Assembly: GCA_910591455.2 (NCBI GenBank)
Contig: OU342809.1
Coordinates: 7,623,968-7,687,967, forward strand
Length of the DNA: 64,000 nt
DNA from: Pholis gunnellus
Taxonomy: Eukaryota; Chordata; Actinopteri; Perciformes; Pholidae
Reading direction: 5' to 3'
The position numbers and the translations under genes are program-made. A model generated the notes under the pieces. The model searched no databases. It was given only the letters and a program-made list of their open reading frames with translations, and had not been told where the DNA came from. Positions 12,501-26,026 of this stretch are shown here, piece after piece (the first letter of the stretch is position 1; every line of letters begins with the position of its first letter).

Positions 12501-15500
12501 AGTGATCTATCGCTTCTATAAAACTCTTTTAAGATTCTATAAAATTCTATTTATTGATGGATAATAATGTTCACAAAAAGATGCCCTCCTAGGCTGGTTG
12601 CCTGCACAAGAGGCACCCCGAGGTGGTTGATATGGAAACACACACTAGCAGCTAGAATATTTCTTTTTTTCATCACAGGCTAGCGTTGTATTGATTTTAT
12701 TATTTGGCTCTTCATTTACATTATATTTGAATGTTGCCATCTATTCTGCAGCCACTGAGAAACTGTCCGGCGTCGGTAGAATGACTTTGATAGCTGCTCG
12801 TACTGGGCTTGCCCTTTATTTGTGCGGATGTGTTGCTTGGAGAGGATGTTATTCCACTTTCTGCCGTCCTTGAGTTGTGGTTGCTCATGGCTTTTGAGAG
12901 AGGTTTCACACTTCGTCTCTCTCGTGTCAAGGCCCGCATCAGATTTTTTTGTGGCGGTTCTCGCAGCTATGTGGGTATTGTATTATGAATTGGAAGCAAT
13001 CAGATTGCTTGATTTGAGCTACCCATTTCATAAAAGTATTTCACTATAATCAAACAAAAACTAAAAGCAACAGTAGGATGGGCCGGTAACTCCATGTTAA
13101 CACCTTCTGTGTGTAGTGTTCTCTTATACAAAACGTTGATACAGTTGCGAACAGGAAAGGAAAAGAGACAATCATGCCATGTCAGCCAAGGGCTGGAGGA
13201 GTCTACAGTACAACAGTCTTTTCAATTTCGTGCTCAGCAGTGAAAGAAATGAGGAGCATGAGAGAACATTTATTATCAAATAGGATCTACATTAATCCGC
13301 CATGTTTTTTTAAATGTGTTATTGTTCTCCAGGGTGGTGTTTTCACGATCGGCACTGCACTGATGAAAAACACGGAAGAGGAGTTAAAGTTTGAGGACGG
13401 GCCGTTCTACACCTTCAGCGGCTTCAATGTGAGTACGACTGTTTTTTAGTTGCTTGACCCTCAACTGTATCTCTGTATTCACAATGAACTGCTGATTTTG
13501 TTCCTTTACTGAGATGCGAATGCAAGGCGAATTTGTCCGTCGCTCGATTTTACATTTTAAACAGTTTAGATCCGAACTATCTATGACCTGACTTTGTTTT
13601 TCAGGGTTATAAATCAAGTCACCCTTTAGCAGTCACTTAGATATTCTCTAGCTCCCTCTAATGGACAGACTCTTTTCACTGGAGTTATTTTTACTGCCTC
13701 TCCACATTGTGAATTCTGTGATTTGGAAGCTCAAACAGTACCTAGCCCCCAGCTATGTTCTTTCCCAACATTGATTTCTTCAGCTGAAAATCTGCCAGAC
13801 GGGGTGTAATTTTTTTCCCTTCCTTTCTTTTCTTCCCTTGGCATGAGGGAGCGGCAGCCCACACTGTTTGCCGAGAAGAGCTTAAGTGCCATTAATCACT
13901 GGATTCTGAATTAATAATTCATTTTCCTCCAATTTCTTAGTTTTCTTACGACAAGTCACCGGAGACCAATGTTCTCTTCTACGTGAAGGACAAAGAGTCG
14001 GGCAAGAAGATGGACAGCACTCTGAACGGTACACTCGCTCACATTTTATCGTGGAGGGCTTACAGTATTTTTAATGCCGCTGGTCCTAGTGTGGGGCCGC
14101 CATTAGATCTGAGAAACTGCTTTTAATCCTTAATTAAAAATAATTAGAAACTTATTTGGTAATGACTGTATCACCAAACATTTTTTGACAGAATATGAAG
14201 GATTCAAATGCAAATGACTGCACAGTTACCTTGTCGCAAACATAAACATCTTGCTAATTATTCATGAAAAGTGAAAAAATGTGTATAATTCAAACTGTGC
14301 TAATAGTTTTTCTCCTCCCTACTTCTCCTATAGTCACCCTGTATAATTGCTCCATGGGGAGGGAGGACTGTAGTCTCTGTAAGAATGCAGATCCAAAGTA
14401 CAGCTGTGTGTGGTGCGCCAAGCAGAGGGCGTGTGTGTACGAGAAGCTGTGCAATCCTGACCAACAAGGGTCCGAGGATCCTTACAACACCGAGTGTCCC
14501 GACCCCCAGATCACTGATGTGAGTAGTTACGATGTTGTCATCTCTTCATGTTGACTTTTGAACTGGAGACAGTATGTGCATGAAAGGCTTGTGACTGGCA
14601 GTGAAAAAGCAGCGACTTTGGTGATTGGATTATTGATTGGACCACCTAATTGGCCTCTCCACTTTCTCTCGACGGAGTTGCTTCTCCTTGAGGGCGTGTT
14701 GGGCTGATCTGCAGCACATCATGATTGGATCAATTCTGTCTCTGCTCACTTAATTGTCGCTGTCACATTGTCATTGACAAAAATCGTTGATGTCATTGTG
14801 ACAGAGGTTATGACCGTACATACAACAGCCTGACCGATACATAAAGATATCACAGTGTGTGTGTGTGTGTGTGTTGGCTAGATGTTTTGTGGCATTTTTA
14901 TGTATATAATCTGTTATGTCGGTCGCTCCATTTTATTCGTCCAGACTAAAATATCCTAACAACTATTGGATGGGTTGCCCTGAAATTCATTCACGACATT
15001 CATCGTCCCCAGAGGATGAATCCTTCGGGCTTTACTGATCCTCTGACTTCCTTTAGTGCCATGTCCTGTCTACTGCTGGATGGATTGCAACAACATTTTG
15101 TACACACATTAATGTCCCCCTCAAGATGAATTGTAATAACTTTGGCGATCCCCTGATTTGTTTTCATCCAGCACCATCATCATGTCCCATTGTAATTTTA
15201 ATTTGTCCAATACCTGCAAAACTCCTATCAGCCTAAGCTGTTCTTTGTGTTCAGTGCTACTAAGCAAATGTTAGCATGCTAACATGCTACACTAAAATGG
15301 TGAACATTATCCTCAAGTTTCTTTTGTATCAGCATCCAAAATCCAGCATCAGTTGGGCTCTAATACATACACATATATGCAAACTAGGCTCATACCGTAT
15401 GGATGTAATTCCCAACCATGGTCTTGAATATTAAACACTTAAACCATTCAGCGGACGTAAAGAGACTGTGTAAATCTCCTGTACATTCTTATTGCACAAC

Positions 15501-18120
15501 TAATCTGTTGAAATCCATTTCAAATCCCTTCTTTTTTAAAACACGCCCCCCTCCCCCCCACCCCCCATCACTGTATCTCCCCATCCAGATCATCCCTCGT
15601 TTCGGCCCCATGCGGGGAGGGATCTCCATCACCATTAGGGGCTCCAACCTCGGCATCAGCAAGGAAGACATTAAAAGCATCAGTGTGGTTGGGGTGCCCT
15701 GTATCCATCAGAAGGAGAAGTACTCTGTTTCCACGAGGTAATACTCACTTTGATGTATTTATACAAATGTATGAGCAGTAGCAGCACACCCACTTTCTCT
15801 CTATTCGCTTTTGGTCAAACTGTGTTTGGCAGGTTTGCAAAAAGGAAGGTAACCAGGGTGCATGTTTTAATGAGCTCACTATGCCAGTGTAATGATCTGA
15901 ATGGCAGTGGTGGAAGAAGTAGTCCGATACATTATTACGTTGTTAATAGTGTAGGAAATAAGAAAAAAACTAAGCATTGCTAATTGGTATTCATATTTTT
16001 AACTTCCCTAATATTTTCTTTTTTTTTTGTGAAATGTTGGATACTTTCACCTCTTTGGGCCTAAACCAGTCATTACGTTTTGTCTCTTTAGTAGAACATT
16101 TTAGTAGAACATCTAATATCTCATAGACATCTGAAAGGTGACAGTAAACTAGACAAATGTTTTATAAGCCCTAGTTTAATCTTTTTTTTAAGTAACTACA
16201 ACTGTCCGCTAAATGTAATAAAAAGTACAATATTTTCCTCTGAAATGAATTGCAGTAGTATAAAGTATCAGAAAGTACCTAAAAAAAATTTACTTTCCCC
16301 TATAGACTGCTGAATGTCAGTTTTTAAATACTATCTGCGGCCACAAATGAGCAGAGCAGCCGACATTCTTTGAGCTATGAATTCACCAAAGCACTGATTT
16401 GATTGCGTCACACATATGCCACAGCTTTTTGGTGGCCTCTTCATGCTGCAGACACTCCCAAAAAAAAACGCACTTCAGTCACAGCAGCGTTCACTTTGTT
16501 CAAATGCTTTATGAAAAATAAAACATCCACATCGTCACCCCGCAGCCTCTAACCAGAACTGTTGACACCTGGCAGGATGGATCCACGTTTACGACAAATT
16601 CTTGCCCCGCCATCTGCATGATGAGGCATAAACCAGGATTTATGAGACCAGATGGAATGTTTTTCACCCTTAAATCATCCACTACTGGAGCTCACATGCC
16701 CGCTGTAGGCTTCACCTTGTTGTTAGCTGTCCTCCACGGTCTACAGCATGTTGGCGCTCACTTGCTTTAAGATTTGACAGGTTTTCCACTGCAATATTTC
16801 ATTCCTTCACACATCGCTGTCGTAGCTGTTAATTGTCTACTAGTGGCCCACCTGTTAGCCCGAATGACGCTTGCCATTTTATGCTGACCGGTTTCATCAG
16901 CAACACATATTCCTAGTGGACGTGTTTGTTTTATCACACTTCTCCTAGACTCTGCAGTGTGCTATAATTCCCAAAGGACTACATTTCTAACATGCTAGAA
17001 GCAGCCAATCTGGCATTAATAAACATACTGCCTTCATATCCGCTTAGTCATCAGATGAAATTGTTTGTACTGCCTTTTTTTTTTTTTCAATTACCTGAGT
17101 TATTTTCACCACTTCCTCCAATTAACGAAAACAAGACTGTACTCGTTTGTCTGCCAATGTCGACAATATTCAGGTGCTGATTTAGATGGTAAATTTGGAC
17201 GAAGATTGCATGAGGCTATCTGTTTGTTTTCAATAGAGCAGGCGTAAGTACGTAGCAGAGACAAGAGTTTTTATTTGTGGAAGGACATTACAAGAACATT
17301 AATCAGGAATACCGGTCTTACGTGGAGGTAAAACAAGTCAGTTAATCGCTCAGTCAATGGACAAAAACAGCAACATGTAATGATTCTCTGTATCTTAACC
17401 TCATCAAAAACTATCAATTAACCAAGAAAATGATCAGTAGATGAATCGATCATTAAAATGATTGTTACTTGCAGCCCTACTCTAAAGTATTTCTTGTTGT
17501 TGTCCTGTCCAGCGTGGTGTGTGAGATCGGCCCTGTTGACCCTATCAATGATAACTGGGGCCAGGTGGAGGTGGAGGTGAAGGGAGAAAAGAGAGGAACC
17601 TCTTCCATGTACTTCACCTACAGGGTAAATACGTACTACTATTACTACTACACACTCACTCTCTCTCTCTCTCTCCTCAGATGCACTTTCAATATGGAGG
17701 TGTAAAACTTTGGACCCAGAAAATAAACTCATCCAAAAGCTTTCAGCTGATTTTGTTCTTTTATTGCCTCTATTATGTTTCCATTTCCTAACTGATGAGA
17801 GTTCCTTATCAGAACATACCAAGGGCATGTCATTTATGCAGAATGTACATCCTAATGTTTTGGTAAATGCACCATCTAGATGCTGTCACATTACAATGGT
17901 AATGCACTGTATAAAAAAAGCCACAATGTGCGTGCATTCCTCTTTAACCAGATGCTGTGCAGTAGGCCCCCTTTTTCTCTCAAATAGCTACGCTGTAGCC
18001 TGTTAAAGTATTAAACTGGCTTTTCATATCTCTGGCTCCGCTAAAGCTTCCCCCACAGGGGAGTGCTCCTCCTAACTGTTTGCTCAGCAAATTGAGGCAG
18101 ATGTGGTGCTTGTATGAGTT

Positions 18121-18151
<31 letters not shown>

Positions 18152-21100
18152 GTGTGTGTGTGAATGTGAATGTTTCTAATAGAGAGCTGGAGATCAAGGA
18201 GGTTGAGAGGAAATGTGTGTAACTTTATGCCAAAGCATTGTGTGTGTGCGTGTTGTTGAGTGTGTGAGCGAGCCTGTGGGTTGGACCTTGTGTGTGCATG
18301 TAAATCCTTGCAGGGGAAAGATGAGTCTGTATTCATGCTGTGTCTTGCGACTTTGCGTCTCCTCCCTCACCAGGACCCGATTCCAGAGGAGGTGAAACCC
18401 TCTAGAGGTCCGAAAGTTGGGGGCACCCTCATTACCATTTCTGGAAAATCTCTGGACACTGGCAGTAAGGAGGATGTCCAGGTTTCCGTCGGAGGGGTGG
18501 ACTGCACTGTGTAAGGCCTTCTTTTCCTCAATAATTGTCATTCATGCCAAAGCCCAATTCTCTTTCAATTCAGTCTCCTAAATTGATAAGTGCTACTTGT
18601 TATTCAGACATTGTATTCTATGCAAATTCTACAGTATGCACACTTTGAAGCCCATAAATTGATTTTCTTTTTTTACATTTCTGAAGCAAAAATGGAATTG
18701 ACCTTAACTTTGGTGTCATAAGCATGATTTTTTTTTACTTCTACCATTTGCCTTCACTGTTGTCACCAACACTGTTCTGTCACACCAAGTCCATGGTGAC
18801 ATTTTAGGCAGAAGTAACGGGAAAATAACGAGCTAGAGGAGCAGCAAAGCCGGGATTTAACAAGCTGTCAGACTGCTGCCATGTTGGCTTCCACTGCACA
18901 GTGACCTTGTGCGACCCCGACTCCTGCAGCCAGTTAGTGTTGTGTCCTTGTCTTTGCAGGTTGCACTTCGGAGCAGAGATCACCTGCAGGACAGGAGAAT
19001 ATCGAACAGATAAGGTGTCCTCTGACCCTCTCACCGTCACAGTGAGGTATGGAAAGAGTACCACAACAACCATCCCAAGTGCCTTCCAATTTTTGGAAAA
19101 TCCCATCGTGCTGGACCATCACCCCAAAGAAAGCTTTGTCTGGTCAGTATAAAGTAGCAGCCTGCAAGCGTTTTACCTCGAATCAAAGTGTTTGTAATAT
19201 TGATATTTCAGTTTACCCGGAAACATATCGTGTTGAATGAAATTTCAAGGGATATTGTGATATTTGGCGTGTGTAATTTTCAAGTTTTGTCCACGTCATT
19301 TTTTACCTTCACCTTCTTTGTAGAGGTTTGGGAAGTCTGCTACAACATCTACAGCGATTTTAAGGGTCCGGTTTCTTTTTTTACTTTCCGATGCGCTCAA
19401 ACACAAGTGTTGACAATTATTTCTGTTAGATTTAAGTTTTTTAGGCTCTTGCCGTGTTCACACCAAATCGCGTCATTCGCGCCGGGGACCATTTTGTGTT
19501 CATTCGCGTGAATCGCGCTGGCCGCGCCGGAGAGGGGGCGTGGCTTATCGCCCTGGAAGCCGTTCAACTGTCCGCCATCAACCGTGGAAAAAATAACCTC
19601 TATTTCTGCTTAGTACGTGTTGTGGAAGTCCCAGATATCCCGGCAAACTAAACGCCGTCATGTCTGGGTTCATAACATAGTCCAGAGGAGCTCCGTGGAT
19701 TGTATCGAGCTTTTATTCACTGTGTCTAGCAAGCCACACGTCGGCTGTTTACTACAGCTGTATGAACACTAAATAAACTGATTTGGCTGCGGTTTAACGG
19801 CAATAAACGGACAAAAAGTGACTCCGAAATAACTACGTAATGATGCCAATTTGTAAAAAGTCTGAATTCATGTTTAGTTAGTTCTCTCCGCAAGGTTTAC
19901 ACACACATGTATACACATAGTCTGGTCCGGTCTCTACTGATGTGAGGTATCGTAGAGCTCTGGGTGAACACAGACGGCAGTATTTATTTCCCGATTCAAC
20001 AACGGCAGGACGTCAGTGATGACAGGAGAAACATCTCAACGCTGATAGGCTATCGCACCGCAGCGTCACGCCATTTTTTCGCCGGAGTTGAAATATTTCA
20101 ACTCACGCGTTTGGCCGATTAAACGCGCCGCGCCATCGCAAATTCGCGTCACTCCAGTCTCATCGCGTCTGTGCATAGACTTTGTATGTAATCTACTCGC
20201 ACAAATAATTCGCGCCGGGTTTGGTGTGAACGCAGCATGGATGGCAATGTTGGTCGGTCCACCGATTTGGTCCAGACTGAAATATCTCAATAACTATTGG
20301 ATGGATTAAATATGGTACAGTTATCCATGGAGCTAAGGAAGGGTGCTGATTAACTCATTAACTGTGATGATCCCTTGACTTTTCCTCTAGCGCCACCTTA
20401 AGGTTGTTATTTGGCAGTTTCAGATAAATGTCTCAGCGACCATTGGGTGGATTGTAATGAAAATTTAAACAAATACATGCTCCCCTGCTTTGTTTGGAAA
20501 GCTGTAGGAGGCCGCTCTCCTTGTCATTATTGATGTAATTCTTACCCGAGTCTGCAGATACAGATCCAATTTAATAATGATTAGTTTTTTAAAAATAGCA
20601 CAATAACATCCAGGTGGACGGAAGCAAATGTCTTCTCCTTTAAATACCTTGCACTTTGCATTTGTATTTAAAGTTGAGAAGCCAAAACAGAAGAGCAAAG
20701 GCTTTGTTGACATTGATGACAAGGTTGTATGGAAAAGTACTGTTATGGAAAATTGAACTCTTGGAAAGGCCTTGCTCTCTGCCACGCAAGGTCCGTCTGA
20801 AACCTTGGTAAAGGTTATTAATTCCAAAAACCTTTTAGTTTTTTTTAAAGCTTGATTTGTCCTCCTATAGTATACCTGTTGTTTGTGTATGTGTGCAGAA
20901 TGTTTCCCATACTTACATCTGATTTGCTGAAGGGGATACAAAATGCTAGACTTTGATGTTGTACCAAACTGCTTGATGATCTCTGAAAATGGATGCATTA
21001 GACGGTTACCTTGCTTTTTTCTGAGCAATTGAAAGCACTAGTGCGCGTGTGATTAGGCATGCAGCCTGGAACAACAGACAACAGATACCTGCTGCTTGCA

Positions 21101-24100
21101 GGCTAAACTAATTTGTTTTTATCTTCGGTGAAAAATGACCCCAGGTGCAATTTAAGAAGTGTGTCTGTCTTCCCGTAAGTCTCTCTATGAGCTTGTCTTT
21201 ATGTGGCTGGCTGGGGATATCTGTTTTTAGATCTCATTTATATGTTTTACTGTGTTTTGTACATCTGTGTGTCTGTGTGTGTTTTTAGTGGAGGAAGGAA
21301 CATTGTGGTGACTGGCTCCGGCTTTAACCTAATCCAGACTGCAGTCCTGAAGGTCCAAGGAGACGATTCAATAGCCTATGAGGTGTGTCTTCTATTTCTA
21401 TTTTCTACTCCCTTTATTAATCAGCGTCTCCCCGTATCCCCTTAACTCTCAGTCCTACCATTCTTTGTCTCAGAAAATGTCCATCCCCCTCACAGTAGCA
21501 GCACTGTCCATCGATCTCCACACATCTCATGAGCCCACGACTTCTGTGGTGATTTATTCAAGCTCTGTCAAGCATGCACACACACATCTGCACTCCTCCA
21601 TGCTTCCACTGATCAGAGAGAGTCCATAAGCCAGTATTACGTCATCTCACTTCTTAGGCTATAAATCCTTAAAACCTGTAAGATTGCAGATAGCGGCGCT
21701 ACTGTTTCACCCTCAGCAAGATACAACTATGTTCCTCGTCCAGCTTAATCAAGTGGATTGACCCTGCCCGGGAACTTGAAGGAGTTGCACACAGCGTGCC
21801 GCTGCCTGCCCTCCAGTTTACTGGGCAGTGTTAAGCAGGAGCAATTTTGTTCATTTCATTTAAAGGGCTAAATTTAATACTTGCATTCAAGTTTTTTTTC
21901 CTCTGCTACCCGGGGGACAGGAGAGATTTGAAAAGACTCCTGGCTGCCACAAACTAGCAGCGAATGTAAAGTGTTATCTCAAAGGCCTTGGCTGGTCAAC
22001 TTCATAAGCCTCTCTTGGTTTAAGTCTATCCACTGAACTAGACCCAAATATTGTTGGCTGCTGGCTTGTGGTGAAAACATGTTGATTACATTGTAGGTCA
22101 GGTCAGCGGCTCAAAGAAATTAGTTTTTTTTTGGCTGTAATGACCCTGCATTTCTTGTTTATAATTGTAAACAGAGACCTCTAGAGCTGGTTGCACCAGC
22201 TGCTTGTGACTTCAAACTTAGCCTAGTTACAAAAATGATGAAATTATTGCTCTATTGATGTAGATTATTGCTGTATTGATGTAGATTTAAATATCAATAA
22301 CTTAAAATGCGTAGCACCACCCAAAGTAGTTCGTATGAAGACATTTTGACCCCTGACTTTTCCTCTACCATGAGGTTCAGATTTGTGGTTTTTGTAATAA
22401 CTTTTATGATCCTCTGATTTGTCATTCAGTTCTATCATCAAGTCGAAATGGTAATTTATTCAATGCTTTGGTTTATGGACAGAACCTGGCTAGCTTTTAT
22501 ACCTGTTTCCATTCTTAACTCACTGGCTGCTGGCTGTAGCTTCATACTTATCCGCCATTTCCCAAAGCTAAGCTAACGAAAACAATTCTTAGTTTCAGGT
22601 CATTATACACTGTAGAAAACATAGTTTTTCAATGTTATATTCCATTTATGCAAATAAATCTCCCTAAAATAGGACAAATTTACTTTTGAGCTAAATAAGG
22701 AAAAAACATTCAACTCATACAACCAGTCTCAAACTTTATAGTAGGTCTTTGTGACTTTTTAAAGCATTATCTGATGTAGCCTACGCCTTTTGCCTTGTCC
22801 TTTTGAAAAACGTAACTGTGTGTAAGACTGTAGGGTTTGGCTGTCACACACAGTTTTGTCGGCCCTGCATCGAAACAATCAGAGAGTGACATATAGTGAA
22901 ATATCACCATCGGTCCAGTTAATGAACAAAGCCAGAGGAGTGACTCAGTGTGAGTTGTGATTCATCACAGGCTGCTATTCTACGATGGCAGATTGGGATT
23001 TTAGTAGAATGACTGAAAAAGCACAACAACAAAAGCACAACAAAAGTTTGCTTTTCTCTCTCTCACCATATTGTCTATGTCGAATACTGCTGTATTTTCC
23101 TTAATATGTGTTTTTTCTTACATGTGTTACGTGTCAACATAAAACTTTGCATTGTTGTTAATGTCCAGCTATGTTTTACTCACCTTCTGATACATTCAGG
23201 AAGCCCACGAGAAGAACGACACGGTCATCCAGTTTCGGTCTCCAACAGTAAACAGCTCCCTGAACCAGCCCTTTAAAACCTACATCCAGCTTGACAACCT
23301 GGAGAAGGTACTAAAGCCCTTCGACTACCACCCTGACCCCAGCTTCAACGAGCTGGCCAAGAAGGTCATCACGGAGGCCAGCCTCATCATCGTCACTGTG
23401 AGTGCAGGCTGCTCAGGTCCCTTTTAATGCTGCAGTTGTACTATGACAGCACAGTGTTTCTGAGAAATATGCCTCTTTGGATGAAGGAATTAAGATAAAT
23501 GGTGTTATTATCTGACTTGAGGATAAAAATGGAAAAGATGCTGAATTGCAGTTGATGCACCACATTTTTGCTCTTTAGCTGCTTATGTTATGGATGGGCT
23601 TTCATTGCATATAGAAGTTAGGCAAATAGCATTACATTTAACATTTTAGCACAGTGGGGCTTTGGGAAGTCAAATGAACTGAGGCAAATGTACATTAGTA
23701 GTTGCATTTATTTATTCTAACCCTTTTAAAAGATAAAAATACCTAATATTGTAATATTCTTAATGCAAATATATTTTTCTCTGAGACAGTTTTCCCCCAA
23801 CTCTGGATTGGTAAAGTAAATCCCATGGGTCATGGGAGGATTACCAGGAAAAAACAGATTTCTGAAAAACTTTTCAATCACAGCTTTTCGTGAAAGCATG
23901 AAGGACTTAGCGAGCTAGCCAAGTGGCCAGCCGTTGGCCAGTTAGCCTGCTAATTCCACTATGCTTTTACAGGTTACAGAAAACAAGTCCAACAGCGGAC
24001 CATCTCTTCATCTCTGTAGTAGTTTAGCCTATTGGCAAAATGTCTCTCATCTCTCACTCTCATCCCACTACTGTGAGGTGAGTCGCGTTTGCCTCCAGCT

Positions 24101-25895
24101 AACATGGTGACGTAATCATGACGTCGGCTGTAAAAGGGTCTACACGTCACCTGCTTCCAGATTAGCCAATAGCAATAATCATTGTGATTGCCAGTAGAGT
24201 GCAGTCGCTATGTAAGGGATAATGTACAGCGACCCGGCAAAAGAACCCAGACAGGGTTTTTTACACGCTATCTTATTTACAGATACATCAATTTATATGT
24301 TTCATGAGTCATTAAATCTATAAAATCTATACGGAAAATACAGAAAAATGTCCATCACAAAAAGTCCAAGGCGGTTGCTTTGTGCAGACATTCTAAGTAC
24401 TGCAGTAAATTAGGCAGGAAAGACATTTGCAAAAGGCCTTTTCAATTACTCAGACGCTGGTTTACTTAAGCTAATTTCACCTTTCTTATATTGCAGACTG
24501 CATTAGAATAATTGAAAGCATGTCTGTAGATACAAAAGTGTGCTGCAAAATCTCAAAGTGTATATTGCAATGCCAGAACTGTGGGAGTGACTGGAGCTGT
24601 GCCTACAGTGTCTTAAATAAGAAATTACTTTAAAATGTGCTTACAATGAATATAATCTTAATCTTTCTAATTACTTTCGGCACGCAGAGTGGAACAGTGA
24701 CGAGCTGCTATAAAGTTTCCATCCATTACTAATGAAAATATTTTTAATACTCATATGATGGGTCTACTTGATGGTGTATAAATGCAGTCATTAATTTCTC
24801 TTCCATGTCGTTCTGTGAAGACACTTTAAGCATTACAGTCGATCTTCCCCTGCAGGGTCGGGGATTCTCCAAAGCTATGACGGCCAAAGAGGCTCAAGCG
24901 TTTGTGGGTGACGTTACCTGTGTGGTCAACACACTTCAGGATGACAAGTTGTTTCTGGACCCACCTTCCAGCACGCCCAGCGCTCGCTCCAGACGGCACC
25001 GCAGAGACACTCGGCCCGAGCTGCTGGACTTAACGGTCGGTCAGAACAACAAAAGTCAGGCAGACACACAGTGGTGGAGGAAATATGTCCTAGATCCTTT
25101 ACTTCAGTAAAAATGACCAATACCACACTGTCAAAATACTCCATTACTAGTAAAAATATGTAACTATAATCAGGAAAATGTAGATATGTACATAAAGCAG
25201 AAAAATGGCCCTATTAAGTGTCATACCAATGTATGTTATTTCATTGAAGAGATATGTGGTAAAATAGATGTATACAGTGGCATGAAAAGGAAATGCTCAA
25301 GTGCAAGTATGTAAAACTTGAATTTAAATGTACTGCTTGAGTAAATGTACTTACTCAGACCTGCAGCTTGGAGCATGCAGGCATCATGAATCGTTACTGT
25401 ACTTCTCTAGGCGTGTCCTCTGTTCATCTGGGAACCCCATTCTTTTCACTGGTTGAATAGTTTGCCTGTAGCTACAGGCCCTTTTAATAATTACATTTAA
25501 TTATAGCCGAGCCACAATTGTGATGAATACTGTAACCTCTCCTCTGGGTAATTCCTCTTAAGTGAGCCATTGTTTCATTTCTGTGGCTGTGTGCAGCATA
25601 AAGAAGGGGCACCAATGAACTATCAAAAGGTGCAGAATACTTACATGGAAAAAGATTGATTATAAAGTGTCAAACCCAATGCACATGCATTTGTTCAGTT
25701 AATGTGGGCCCACCAACTTGCACATAGCACTTTAGAAATACGGAAAGGTCCTGCAGCTGATTTTGCAGAACTTTGGCCAATTATGTAGATCGTCCTCTGT
25801 CCTAGCTTCCTCTCCAACGCTGTCGAATCTTTACCATCGACGCCTACCTGAATATATCTCGGGCTAAAATGTCAAGAGCTTGTGCAGATAATAAG

Positions 25896-25930
<35 letters not shown>

Positions 25931-25956
25931 CTCTCTCTCGCTCTCTCGCTCTCTCG

Positions 25957-26026
<70 letters not shown>

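Larger units (their letters stand above)
21383..23199 (+). other. plxnb2 intron 17
   Basis: Apart from the two repeat fragments listed separately, it holds a small direct duplication at about 22246-22290 (ATTGATGTAGATT repeated after about 21 nt). Nothing else was recognised. Confidence 0.45.

Noticed and set aside
20465..21028. 187-codon antisense open frame in plxnb2 intron 16
   Set aside because: No domain, no homology that I recognise, no promoter or splice context. One frame of this length is expected in 64 kb of AT-rich DNA.
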